64,000 nucleotides of DNA from Rickettsiales bacterium (GTDB lineage Bacteria; Pseudomonadota; Alphaproteobacteria; Rickettsiales; JABCZZ01), in the NCBI GenBank assembly GCA_035765535.1, contig DASTXE010000001.1:380025-444024 (forward strand), in the 5' to 3' direction. The notes beneath the pieces are model-generated. The model made no database searches. It had not been told where the DNA came from and worked only from the letters and a program-made list of their open reading frames with translations. The position numbers and the translations under genes were made by a program. The stretch's first letter is position 1; each line of letters starts with the position of its first letter. Of the stretch, positions 18,741 through 27,262 are shown in pieces.

Positions 18741-19210
18741 GCGCGGGTCAGCGTGCGTGCGGCAAAGGTCTTGTTCGCAGGTGCCTGATAAGTGTAATGC
18801 TGCTCTTCTTCGGCCACCAGATTGTCCAGATATTTCGCTTCGCACAGGCTGTAGAAGCCCTGCCAGTGCTTTCCAAGATCAAACACCCTGTAAAGCTTGT
18901 CGTTCTTGACCTTCTCATCAGCGTCGATATCGGCAAAATGGCTGCTGAGCTTTACCATGACGGGCTTCATGACGCCCTGGAACAGGATAAAGATGTCACC
19001 ATCTTCGCACAGATAGACAAAGCCGCCCATATCTTCCATCAGGCTGATGATCGGCTTGACGATGAAGTTGGAATAAAGCGACTGGTTATTGCGTTCCGGC
19101 TTGTCGGAAAATTTCAGGTAAACGCAACGCCAGCTCTCATGCGGCTCCTGGCCTAGTGCTTCGGCTTTATCAAACAGAAGATTGACGGTATTGCGGTTGA
19201 TAATCTTCAT
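18737..19210 (-). CDS. Conserved-looking protein of unknown function
   Basis: 157 residues, soluble, no signal peptide. Readable stretches include NRNTVNLLFDKAEALGQ, WRCVYLKFSD, GGFVYLCEDGDIFILFQG and LGKHWQGFYSLCEAKYLDNL. I do not recognise a domain. The composition resembles the surrounding core genes, so it looks native. The segment DGDIFILFQGV alternates like strands of a compact sensor-type fold, which is only a suggestion. Confidence 0.7.
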   Translation of the reverse strand: MKIINRNTVNLLFDKAEALGQEPHESWRCVYLKFSDKPERNNQSLYSNFIVKPIISLMEDMGGFVYLCEDGDIFILFQGVMKPVMVKLSSHFADIDADEKVKNDKLYRVFDLGKHWQGFYSLCEAKYLDNLVAEEEQHYTYQAPANKTFAARTLTRA

Positions 19211-19398
19211 ATTAAATGCTCCTCATTCGGTTTCTGCTATAAGATAAGCAAGCCCCGTGCCAAAAATGGGATTAGAGAATATATAAATAACAATAGGTTG
19301 TTTGTGTAAATAAAGCATAAATGCCGTAGCGCACCATGAAAGTACGCGCCAGAAGGCACAATTTGCCGGACATTTTTAACCAATCGGGGCAAAAAAGG

Positions 19399-20376
19399 TT
19401 AAGCCACTTCGCCCATCAGCTCTACATTGAAGCAGCGCTGGTAATATTCCGCGATGACAGGCTTTTCCGTTTCGTCGCATTTATTCATGAACGTCATACG
19501 GAAAGCCGTATCGACATTGTCGAATATGCGCGCGTTTTCCGCCCAGCTGATAACCGTGCGCGGCGACATGACGACGGAAATATCGCCCGCCTTGAAGCCT
19601 TCACGCGTCATGCCCGCCATGGCGACCATGGATTTGATAAGCGCCTTGCCTTTGGCGTTGTTATAGGTCGGGGATTTGGCCAGTACGATGGCGATTTCTT
19701 CTTCTTCCGGCAGGTAATTAAGCGTGGCGATGATGTTCCAGCGATCCATCTGGCCCTGGTTGATGGGCTGTGTGCCATGATAAAGCCCGCTCGTATCGCC
19801 AAGCCCCACCGTGTTCGTGGTTGCAAAAATGCGGAAATACGGATGCGGCGTAATAACGCGGTTCTGGTCGAGCAGGGTAAGCTTGCCTTGTGCTTCCAGC
19901 ACGCGCTGGATCACAAACATCACATCCGGGCGCGCGGCGTCATATTCGTCAAGCACCAGTGCCACCGGACGCTGCAGCGACCAGGGGAGGATGCCTTCCT
20001 GGAATGCCGTAATCTGCTTGCCTTCCTGCAGGATGATAGCGTCCTTGCCGATCAGATCCACGCGCGTAACATGGCTGTCGAGATTCACGCGGATGCACTG
20101 CCAGTTCAGGCGCGCCGCCACCTGTTCGATATGCGTGGATTTGCCCGTGCCGTGGAACCCCTGCACGAGCACTTTGCGATTATGCATGAACCCGGCGAGG
20201 ATCGCGCGCGTAACTTCCTCGTTGAAACGGTAAGCCGGATCGATCTCCGGTACATGGCTGTCCGCAGTGGAGTAGGCGGGAACCTTCATATCCGTACTGA
20301 GGCCGAACACTTCCTTCGCCGAAACGGTGATATCCGGTTCGCCGGATTCCTTCTTATTTTTCATCTTGCTTTCCAT
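19399..20376 (-). CDS. cobS: CobS-type AAA+ ATPase (cobaltochelatase subunit homologue)
   Basis: MoxR/CobS-class AAA+ ATPase of 325 residues, which with CobT drives cobalt insertion by CobN in aerobic B12 synthesis. Walker A GFHGTGKSTHIEQVAARL, Walker B VALVLDEYDAARPDV, sensor IFATTNTVGLGDTSGLYHG. The CobS-specific ISVVMSPRTVISWAEN is present. The start overlaps the end of the dnaJ-like gene, a pair seen in many alphaproteobacteria. No cobT or cobN is near, so a role in B12 synthesis here is unproven. Confidence 0.92.
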   Translation of the reverse strand: MESKMKNKKESGEPDITVSAKEVFGLSTDMKVPAYSTADSHVPEIDPAYRFNEEVTRAILAGFMHNRKVLVQGFHGTGKSTHIEQVAARLNWQCIRVNLDSHVTRVDLIGKDAIILQEGKQITAFQEGILPWSLQRPVALVLDEYDAARPDVMFVIQRVLEAQGKLTLLDQNRVITPHPYFRIFATTNTVGLGDTSGLYHGTQPINQGQMDRWNIIATLNYLPEEEEIAIVLAKSPTYNNAKGKALIKSMVAMAGMTREGFKAGDISVVMSPRTVISWAENARIFDNVDTAFRMTFMNKCDETEKPVIAEYYQRCFNVELMGEVA

Positions 20377-20935
20377 AGGTTTCCATCAGCACTTTATAGG
20401 CGCTTGTAATGCGCTTGAACATCTCTTCTGAAGCTTTATCACCCTTATTAACATCAGGATGGTGCTTCTTTACAAGCTTTTTGTACTGGGATTTGATGGT
20501 CACAAGCGTTGCGTCCGCTTCCAGGTCGAGCGTCGCGAGCGCCTCGCGCAGCTTACGCGGAACAGCAGGGTGATACGAGTGTTTGGCCGCAGGTTGCTCA
20601 TGGAACATATTGAAGAAGCTTTCACGCAGCTTTTCTGTCGCAAGGAACGCATTTGCACCACCCAGCCGTTCTTCTATGCTCCAGGTAGGCTTATGGCCAT
20701 GCGCGGCCGCATCCATGAAATCCTCGATCTCCTTACGGCTCCAGCCTGCAAAATAGTCCCACGCCTGGTTGAACTCGCGGATATGCTTTAAACACAGATA
20801 CTGGTATTCATCGATCGAATGTCGCGATTTGGGAGCTTTATACTCCCCCGGCTCGCCACAACCCTCTACGGCGCATTGTCTTTGATTATCAGTATCTTTT
20901 TTTTCTTTTGTTTTTGCTCTCATGTGGCTATACAT
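20354..20935 (-). CDS. J-domain protein paired with cobS
   Basis: 193 residues. A C-terminal J domain (about 130-190) has the HPD motif in VKKHHPDVNKGDKASEEMFKRI, so it should stimulate a DnaK-type chaperone. The N-terminal part has a small Cys motif (QCAVEGCGEPGEYKAP, with a later YLCLKH) and the segment FNQAWDYFAGWSRKEIEDFM found in the alphaproteobacterial cobS-linked J proteins. ATGs at 20935 and 20923 are both possible. It overlaps cobS by about 20 bases. Confidence 0.88.
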   Translation of the reverse strand: MYSHMRAKTKEKKDTDNQRQCAVEGCGEPGEYKAPKSRHSIDEYQYLCLKHIREFNQAWDYFAGWSRKEIEDFMDAAAHGHKPTWSIEERLGGANAFLATEKLRESFFNMFHEQPAAKHSYHPAVPRKLREALATLDLEADATLVTIKSQYKKLVKKHHPDVNKGDKASEEMFKRITSAYKVLMETYGKQDEK

Positions 20936-20996
20936 AACGCAGAAATCAATTCTAGTATATATTGTACTTTTACCTTTTGAAGTTTATACTTTCAGC

Positions 20997-22049
20997 ATGA
21001 AAAGCGAAGCGAGAAAGAATGAAACCCCGGCATTGAAGTATGCCAGGCAATCCCTGCTGTTGATGACGGAGCGCAATATCGAGCCGACTCCGATCAATTA
21101 TACCGTGTGGTATCATTACACGATGGGTGACATTAAGGAGCTGAACGCGGAGATCGACAAGTTCCTGCGCACGAAGACGCTTGTCATCACGGATGATGTA
21201 AATATTTACCTCTACAACAAATACGTCCTCGCGCCGCAGCAGACGGAAGAAGAGGCAGTGACGGATACTTCCCAGAACGCGCAGACCGTGCTGGGTGAGA
21301 TTATGGAAGTCATCAAGAAATTTAGCAGTGACACCGAGAATTATAATACGCAGATTGATTCCCACGTCACGGCGCTGTCAAAAAAGATTACCGATCCCGC
21401 GCTGAAGGAAATGGCGGCGGAGATCATCAACCGCGCCGTGGCGATCCGTGATTCCGGTTCCGAGCTCAGCTCGAAGCTGGAGGAATCCAAACGCGAGGTT
21501 GCCGTGCTTAAAACCAACCTTGAACGCGTGACGTATGAATCGCACCGCGACTTCCTGACGGGCGTGGGCAACCGCAAGGCGCTCGAAAAGCGCCTGGAAG
21601 AGCTCACACGCTGGTCGCGTGAGAATAACAACGCGGATCTGTGCCTGCTGATGATCGACATTGATCACTTCAAGAGCTTCAACGACAAGTTCGGCCATCT
21701 GATCGGCGACGAAGTGCTGAAGAAGGTGGGGCAGGCGCTCGTGGATACGGTTAAGGGCAAGGACTTCGTCGGCCGTTATGGCGGTGAGGAATTCGCCATC
21801 CTGCTGCCGAGCACGCCGCTTGCGGGTGCGCTGGTCGTGGGTGAAAATATCCGCAAGAATATCGAAGAGACGATCCTGCAGCGCAAGGATACGGGTGATG
21901 TGATCGACAAGGTCACGGTTTCCATCGGCGTGGCGCGCTACCGCCCGGATCAGGATTCCGCCGCCGTCTTCATCAGCCGCGCCGACAACGCGCTTTATCG
22001 CGCCAAAATGGGCGGCCGCAATCGTGTAACCCCGGAATCATTTAATTAG
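20997..22049 (+). CDS. Cytoplasmic diguanylate cyclase (GGDEF domain)
   Basis: 350 residues from ATG 20997. The N-terminal helical region (1-180) has no membrane segment. The GGDEF domain follows: HRDFLTGVGNRKALEKRL, LLMIDIDHFKSFNDKFGH and the active-site motif RYGGEEFAIL, then VTVSIGVA. The product should make cyclic di-GMP. The inhibitory site RxxD five residues before GGEEF reads KGKD here, so product feedback is probably reduced. Transcribed divergently from the dnaJ-like gene. Confidence 0.94.
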   Translation: MKSEARKNETPALKYARQSLLLMTERNIEPTPINYTVWYHYTMGDIKELNAEIDKFLRTKTLVITDDVNIYLYNKYVLAPQQTEEEAVTDTSQNAQTVLGEIMEVIKKFSSDTENYNTQIDSHVTALSKKITDPALKEMAAEIINRAVAIRDSGSELSSKLEESKREVAVLKTNLERVTYESHRDFLTGVGNRKALEKRLEELTRWSRENNNADLCLLMIDIDHFKSFNDKFGHLIGDEVLKKVGQALVDTVKGKDFVGRYGGEEFAILLPSTPLAGALVVGENIRKNIEETILQRKDTGDVIDKVTVSIGVARYRPDQDSAAVFISRADNALYRAKMGGRNRVTPESFN

Positions 22050-22060
22050 TTTTGCTGTAG

Positions 22061-22474
22061 TTACGGTAGGTTATAAAGGGAAGGAAAAAATTTCTTCGCT
22101 TCCCTTAGAGCGCTCTCTATGCATTTTGCTTCCGTACAGGCATATTCTGCGCCCTGTGGACGTAAGGGCATGGGAAAATATTTCTGGTTTAGCTCCAGTG
22201 CGGTGTCGTCGATATTCGAATAGATGGTTTTATAGAAGCCAGTGTTATTATAGGATTGCACAATTTCTTCTTTAGTGAACTCTTTGTGCATCTTGGCCAC
22301 TTCATCGATCAGCAGGGTTCTGAGTTTTTCATAATCGCCGAGCATCTTCATACCCAGCGGCAGGCTCCTTTTCATCTCGATGCTAATAGCATATTGGAGC
22401 AACATGCAGGTTGTTTGCAGTCCGGCATAAATCCGTGTCATCGAATCCAGGCTATCCGATCGGCTGGCGGTCAT
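22061..22474 (-). CDS. Unknown helical protein, second gene of a two-gene operon
   Basis: 137 residues, no signal peptide, largely helical: LQTTCMLLQYAISIEMKRSL, KLRTLLIDEVAKMHKEFTKEEIV. A Cys pair appears in EYACTEAKC. No family recognised. Its ATG overlaps the stop of the upstream gene (22471-22474), so the two are co-expressed. A shared function with that Ala/Thr/Pro-rich protein is inferred from coupling only. Confidence 0.65.
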   Translation of the reverse strand: MTASRSDSLDSMTRIYAGLQTTCMLLQYAISIEMKRSLPLGMKMLGDYEKLRTLLIDEVAKMHKEFTKEEIVQSYNNTGFYKTIYSNIDDTALELNQKYFPMPLRPQGAEYACTEAKCIESALREAKKFFPSLYNLP

Positions 22475-23523
22475 CTCGTTGGTACCGCGGATGCTGGTTG
22501 CCTTGCAGAGGCAATACCCGGCTGAGCGTTAATGCCAGTAGCTGTTCCGGCAAATGTGATGGCAGGAGCGCTGGGCGCTGCTTCGCGCGTTTGCGTGGTG
22601 ACCTGATCACCTCGCACGGTAACCGCGCCTACTGCGACTTCAGGGTTGCCTGTAGCACTGGCCCGTGCCGCCGCCGCATCCATGAAAGCGCGGGAAGCTA
22701 TATCTACTTGTTCTGCCTTTGCGTGCTTCATATCCATACTGGTGGTAAGCGCTTTTGCGCCGTCATTAACGGCGGCAGGAGCAGCCCCCCATTGTTTGGC
22801 CTGCTGTATGATCGAGTCAAACGCTGCATTTGTGGCTTCCACAGTAGTTGCCGTTCCGGCTGCATGGGGATTCATTTGAACATCAGGCAACGGGCCTGAA
22901 GCGGCATGTAAACTGTGATCACCGGTACTGGGAGATAGTCCAAACTGGGCCTCAAGAGCTCTGTCTTTTGCCAGTACAGCAAAAGCAGCCGCATTCGCTG
23001 CTTCTGCGGCCGCCTGTTGCTCTTCAAGGGTAGGAGGCGGCTGGTCGCCCCATACGGATCGGCGCTCTCCGGGGGCCAAACCCATAGCTTCCTTGAGAGT
23101 ATTTCTGGGTCTCCCATTACGCAGCATGTGTGGTGAGAAGGGATTTCTCTCACCTTTTTCTTCTAATGGCGTGCCATCCACGATGTGAGGCGGTTTCCAC
23201 CCACTTGAGTTATTTCCCAAGCCGTTGGAGGGGCGGACGGTAGTAGACATAGACGATTGATGGGGAGTAGCGTTGCCATGACTTTGAGATGAGGCGTTAG
23301 GGCCATCTTCCAGCAGAAGCTTGGAGGCGTCGTAGGATGCTTGGTCGAATGGCAGGGTTGGAGAAGTTGGACCAAGAGGTGATATGGTGGTTGTCACGGA
23401 TGGCATTGTATGTGCGTCGTCACTTCCACCCGTGAAGCGGTTTCTTAACCATGAAAACAGCCCGGATTCCTTTGCCGGCGCAGTCTCGGGGGACGATATC
23501 TCATCTGTTGCGGTGGGTGCCAT
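22471..23523 (-). CDS. Low-complexity Ala/Thr/Ser/Pro-rich protein
   Basis: 350 residues with no signal peptide or membrane segment. The first 110 residues are Ser/Thr/Pro-rich and probably disordered; the middle has LEEQQAAAEAANAAAFAVLAKDRALEAQFGLS (two halves), a helical Ala-rich stretch; the end is again Ala/Thr/Pro. No enzymatic motif. The composition resembles disordered scaffold proteins or secreted effectors of host-associated bacteria, but nothing in the sequence proves secretion. Confidence 0.6.
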   Translation of the reverse strand: MAPTATDEISSPETAPAKESGLFSWLRNRFTGGSDDAHTMPSVTTTISPLGPTSPTLPFDQASYDASKLLLEDGPNASSQSHGNATPHQSSMSTTVRPSNGLGNNSSGWKPPHIVDGTPLEEKGERNPFSPHMLRNGRPRNTLKEAMGLAPGERRSVWGDQPPPTLEEQQAAAEAANAAAFAVLAKDRALEAQFGLSPSTGDHSLHAASGPLPDVQMNPHAAGTATTVEATNAAFDSIIQQAKQWGAAPAAVNDGAKALTTSMDMKHAKAEQVDIASRAFMDAAAARASATGNPEVAVGAVTVRGDQVTTQTREAAPSAPAITFAGTATGINAQPGIASARQPASAVPTR

Positions 23524-23703
23524 GACGGATTCCTGTTACACTAGTCTCACCTGCCAGTATAAAGGATTGCGGTTAATAAGGGATTAATTTTTTATGACAA
23601 TTTATAATATTATATTTCCTTTTATATTGAAATATAATGATTTTTATAAGGTGTTCTCGCATTGCGATCTGCGAATAATTCTCACTGTCCAGAACAAAAG
23701 TGA

Positions 23704-24318
23704 TTACAATGCGTTTTCCCACCATGTCGGCACTGTCGGTTTTAATCCTAAGGAAGCATTAACGATTTTCCGGTAGGGGATACGGGTACGCCTTAGAATG
23801 ACTTTGCCTGCTTCCAGAAAACATTGTAGCTGTGCTTCGTTCTGTAGGCCTTCGACGATATGCAGTTTTCTGTTGTCCTTGGTTAGAAAATACAACGTAA
23901 TAAACTTCGGTGGCCTTTCACCCCAGAAATTGCCCTCAATAACCAATTCTGCGATGTCACTGAAATTACAGATCTCCTTGCCGTTCTTAAACACAATATG
24001 GCGCGAAGTGTTTATTTCCCAGTTTTCACCCAGCAGCAGAACCAATATGCCTCGAAATGAAGAGATGACGCAAATCGCCAAACCAATCACAATACAGATA
24101 GCTGCTGTTACATACTCAGATGTGTCATAAACTGGCAATAGCCAGTGGCCATGGCTATAGCTTTCTTTGTCGTGCAATATCTGCGGCCCTATCTTCAATA
24201 CGCAATATACCACGAAGACGGAGAGTGATAAAAAATACAGTACTTTGAGTGCTGCGGGCAAAACCCGAGGATGAAGTATAATGCCGGATTGGGTTTCTTT
24301 GATATCGAGTGCTCGCAT
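23704..24318 (-). CDS. Two-helix membrane protein with PH-like C-terminal part
   Basis: 204 residues. Two membrane segments (about 23-42, VLYFLSLSVFVVYCVLKIG, and 70-97, YVTAAICIVIGLAICVISSF) and a cytoplasmic domain with WEINTSRHIVFKNGKEICNFSDIAELVIEG, which looks like the strand pattern of bacterial PH-type domains. The arrangement resembles the 263-residue protein at 53490-54281, although similarity is loose. Function unknown. Confidence 0.65.
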   Translation of the reverse strand: MRALDIKETQSGIILHPRVLPAALKVLYFLSLSVFVVYCVLKIGPQILHDKESYSHGHWLLPVYDTSEYVTAAICIVIGLAICVISSFRGILVLLLGENWEINTSRHIVFKNGKEICNFSDIAELVIEGNFWGERPPKFITLYFLTKDNRKLHIVEGLQNEAQLQCFLEAGKVILRRTRIPYRKIVNASLGLKPTVPTWWENAL

Positions 24319-24372
24319 GACGCAAATAAGATTTTCATCAAGTTGCTGAAAGAAAACACGTCATTAAGAGAC

Positions 24373-24448
<76 letters not shown>

Positions 24449-24511
24449 GTATCAATAGGGAGAGGACTTTTTAGCCAATCTGCCGCGAGTGTCAACAGAA
24501 ATCAGTGTGGC

Positions 24512-25138
24512 TTATGCCATCAGCTGTTCCACCATGCAGGCTTCCAGCGTCGCTGATGTCGGGTTGGCCAGGGGAGAGCTTACGCGGTAATAAATCGCTC
24601 CGAAGGGAAAGACGACCATGAATTTATCCCAGCTGGACATCAACCGATGCCGGCTGCTATGGCAGGCTATGCAGATGACAGGAACATTGGCTAACCTTGC
24701 CAGATCGATGACGCCTGTCTGCACTTTCATGCGTGGCCCCTTGGGGCCATCCGGCGTGATGACGATATGCTCCCCGGCCCGCAGCGCCCTGATCGCTTTC
24801 GCCGCCGCCTTTGCACCGCCGCGGGTGGTTGAGCCGCGTATGACATCAATGCCAAAACGCTGGATGGTGCGGGCGATAATCTCGCCGTCATGATGGGTGG
24901 AGATGATGGCGTGTGTTTTATTCGCCTTCGGGCAGATCATCGCCATCATCAGCAGACTGCCGTGCCAGAAGGAAAATATGGCGGGCAGGTCGCCATTGAG
25001 ATAAGGCAGTGCAAGCTCGTCTATGTCCATATGCTTGCGCGAGGTATAATAAACGAATCGGATATACGCCGCGATGCAGAAAGAGAGCCCGCTTTGAAAG
25101 GCAGGGGCCCGGAAAAGCCTTTTTGAGAATTGCTTCAT
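24512..25138 (-). CDS. DUF374 lysophospholipid acyltransferase-like protein
   Basis: About 208 residues from the ATG at 25138. The segments FSFWHGSLLMMAMI, ISTHHDGEIIARTIQRFGIDVIRGSTTRGG and VITPDGPKGPRMKVQTGVIDLA match DUF374, related to LPS and phospholipid acyltransferases. The SFWH motif and the DGPKGP loop replace the HX4D-type acyltransferase box in this family. An N-terminal membrane helix (LSFCIAAYIRFVYY) suggests an inner-membrane enzyme, probably in lipid A or glycerolipid assembly. Confidence 0.86.
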   Translation of the reverse strand: MKQFSKRLFRAPAFQSGLSFCIAAYIRFVYYTSRKHMDIDELALPYLNGDLPAIFSFWHGSLLMMAMICPKANKTHAIISTHHDGEIIARTIQRFGIDVIRGSTTRGGAKAAAKAIRALRAGEHIVITPDGPKGPRMKVQTGVIDLARLANVPVICIACHSSRHRLMSSWDKFMVVFPFGAIYYRVSSPLANPTSATLEACMVEQLMA

Positions 25139-25182
25139 GCACCTAAAAGGAGTGAGCAACAGCGCGCAGAGAAAGAGAGAAA

Positions 25183-25398
25183 TTATCCGGCGAGGTTGAT
25201 AAGCTTGATATTGGCAGCAAATGTTCTGCCTTTGTTCGTCGCCAGTTCATAGCTGACGCGCTGGCCTTTCGGAAGATTGGCGATATTCGCGCGCTCCAGC
25301 GAATTGGAGTGGATGAATACGTCGCTGCCGCCGCTTTCGGGTTGGATGAAGCCGAATCCTTTGTTTGGATTAAACCATTTTACAGTACCGGTAGCCAT
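25183..25398 (-). CDS. Cold-shock domain protein (first copy)
   Basis: 71-residue single CSD protein. RNP1 KGFGFIQP and RNP2 DVFIHSNSL are both present after [12 protein letters not shown]. It should bind single-stranded RNA and DNA. It resembles the neighbour at 25501-25707 but differs along its length, so this is an old tandem duplication. A terminator-like hairpin separates the two. Confidence 0.95.
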   Translation of the reverse strand: MATGTVKWFNPNKGFGFIQPESGGSDVFIHSNSLERANIANLPKGQRVSYELATNKGRTFAANIKLINLAG

Positions 25399-25451
25399 TT
25401 TCTTCCTTTCAGGGTGAAATGCTAATGACGCAAAGGCAAATCCAAAAACAA

Positions 25452-25483
25452 TTTGTGCGCCCGAAATGCTTCAGGCGCACAAA
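25452..25483 (-). terminator. Terminator of the upstream cold-shock gene
   Basis: Inverted repeat TTTGTGCGCC ... GGCGCACAAA (ten-base arms) lies 18 bases past the stop of the 25501-25707 gene. On the minus strand it is followed by TTGTTTTTGG. It lies in the gap between the two cold-shock genes, so each may form its own transcript. Confidence 0.7.
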
Positions 25484-25500
25484 AATGAATGCTATCGCAA

Positions 25501-25707
25501 TTAAGCGGCGAGCTTCAGGTTTACAGCCGAGGTCTTGCCTTTTTCGGTAGCAAGTTCATAGCTGATTTTCTGGCCGTCATCCAGACCGCGCATGCCGGCT
25601 TTCTGCACAGCAGAAATATGCACGAACACGTCCGAACCGCCCTGGTCAGGCTGGATAAAGCCGAAGCCTTTGGTGGAATTGAACCATTTTACAGTACCGG
25701 TAGCCAT
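25501..25707 (-). CDS. Cold-shock domain protein (second copy)
   Basis: 68 residues from the ATG at 25707; the longer frame to 25728 is not needed because AAGGAG lies seven to eight bases before this ATG. RNP1 KGFGFIQP and RNP2 DVFVHISAV are intact. Upstream lies a gap of nearly 380 bases without a gene, which may hold a long 5' leader as is common for cold-shock mRNAs. Confidence 0.95.
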   Translation of the reverse strand: MATGTVKWFNSTKGFGFIQPDQGGSDVFVHISAVQKAGMRGLDDGQKISYELATEKGKTSAVNLKLAA

Positions 25708-26085
25708 AGTATAGTCTCCTTTAGACATTAACGTTTTTAACTGCCTTTATCGGGCAATCATTGAGCTTATAACTTATCCCGAACCATTCGGGAAACTCTA
25801 CCAAACGCTGAAAAACCAGTCCTTAGGAGATATATTTTATATACCAGGCAGGTATCCGCTACCCTAGGGTAACCAACAGATGCAAGAGTAGCTAAAAAAC
25901 TCAATAGACAGCTTAGCGTTTTTTCCCGCAAAGTCAATTTTTCTGTGGGTTTCAGGGCAATAAAAATGCCCGTAGCCAGAGAAAATCAACGATTAGTGAT
26001 GAATGTCAGGTGGTAAGCTAAAATGCCCTTCACAAGAAGTAGGGACAGACTATAATCGTCTTATTCGTTTTTAGCAGCTCATCCG
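25708..26085. other. 378-base gap with two perfect palindromes; likely cold-shock leader
   Basis: No coding frame is convincing. Two sites stand out: the hairpin TCCCGAA-CCA-TTCGGGA at 25777-25793 and the 12-base palindrome TACCCTAGGGTA at 25860-25871. Because the cold-shock gene is read leftwards from 25707, both would lie in its leader or promoter. Alternatively they serve the rightward gene at 26086. A thermosensing leader is plausible but unproven. Confidence 0.4.
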
Positions 26086-27258
26086 ATGCCCAGAATATCA
26101 ACTTTAGCCTTAATGATTCTTCTGTTCTGCATGCCATCATGGGCATATTCCGAACAGAATCTGGCGGAAATCAGGCGAAACTATAATGCATCCACCGCAG
26201 AACTTGAAAAGCATCTTATTGAAGGGCAGTGGATCGATGAAGAACCTGATTCATCAATCCTGTTAACAAAACATAGGTACCTTGCGGAAGAGTGGATAGT
26301 AGCATGGCTCAATGCACATCCTTCTCAGGGAATTGAAGGCATCAGGAAGGCTATCACAACGCTTGCGCCGTCGGAAACCCCGCAATGCGTCACATTGGAG
26401 GACGATACTTTTCTTGTGGCAACGCCCGCTCTCATTCCCAGCATATTCATTATAGCGAAGTCAGACGGGCGTTTTAAATCTGTGTGGAGCATAACCGATC
26501 CGCAGGAGGTCAAAGGGAAAGCAGCGGATATGCTGAGCGCTTGGCAAGCCGGTAACGCCGTGCATGGCGGGCGCGGCCCCTACTCAGCGGGAGGGGGAAG
26601 CATGGGACCGCTTTTCCCTGAACTCGGCATTTTGCCGGCGGATAAAAACGGGCATGCACGCTTTTATATCGATGCTACCTATGCACAAAGTGCCGGTGGC
26701 ACTCAAGGCAAGCAAATCACTCTATGGGCGTGGGATGGCACAAATGCGCATCTGCAGTTTGCCCGGAATTATCTGATCGGGATTGATCAGGATGCAGGAA
26801 CTCGCGTAGAAGGCAATCTGCTTAAGGTGCAGCAGAAAAAATCCTTCCGTACATTCTTCATGAGCGCGTCATCGCCAGAGCGCCAGGTAGACTGGATTGT
26901 ACAGATAGAACCGGAAGGAATGAAAGAAGTAGGGGAAGAAGTCGTGGTGCCTGAACTGGATGCAGTGGATGAACTTTTCTATCGGCTGATCAAAGGAACG
27001 CCTGCTTCGGACATTGCCTCACCAGCAGCCATTAAGGTCGCTGAAAAAATCATACAGAATGTCCGTGCCGGAGATTCGGAGGAAGAGTGGAAAAAATATT
27101 CTTCACTCGGCATGATCATGGATTGGGCAGTGACTCATGACGCAGGCAAAAAGAGCTTATGCCTTCCGCTGGATGAGGGAACCTATCAGATAACATTCGG
27201 AGGTAAGCGCTACTTTATTGCAAGTCTCGTGAAAACCAACGGATGCAAGAGCCAATAA
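26086..27258 (+). CDS. Exported protein of unknown function
   Basis: 390 residues with a signal peptide (LALMILLFCMPSWAYSEQ). Repeating alpha/beta-like segments: FFMSASSPERQVDWIVQIEPEG, LWAWDGTNAHLQFARNYLIGID. A glycine-rich loop (GGRGPYSAGGGSMGP) sits near residue 165. The end has a cysteine pair (SLCLPLDEGTYQITFGG ... NGCKSQ). No family recognised. Probably periplasmic. It is followed after four bases by an AT-rich gene of quite different composition. Confidence 0.7.
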   Translation: MPRISTLALMILLFCMPSWAYSEQNLAEIRRNYNASTAELEKHLIEGQWIDEEPDSSILLTKHRYLAEEWIVAWLNAHPSQGIEGIRKAITTLAPSETPQCVTLEDDTFLVATPALIPSIFIIAKSDGRFKSVWSITDPQEVKGKAADMLSAWQAGNAVHGGRGPYSAGGGSMGPLFPELGILPADKNGHARFYIDATYAQSAGGTQGKQITLWAWDGTNAHLQFARNYLIGIDQDAGTRVEGNLLKVQQKKSFRTFFMSASSPERQVDWIVQIEPEGMKEVGEEVVVPELDAVDELFYRLIKGTPASDIASPAAIKVAEKIIQNVRAGDSEEEWKKYSSLGMIMDWAVTHDAGKKSLCLPLDEGTYQITFGGKRYFIASLVKTNGCKSQ

Positions 27259-27262
27259 GCAC

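Noticed and set aside
19336..20409. Open frame opposite cobS (357 codons)
   Set aside because: Shadow frame rich in His and Arg, as usual for antisense of GC-balanced genes.
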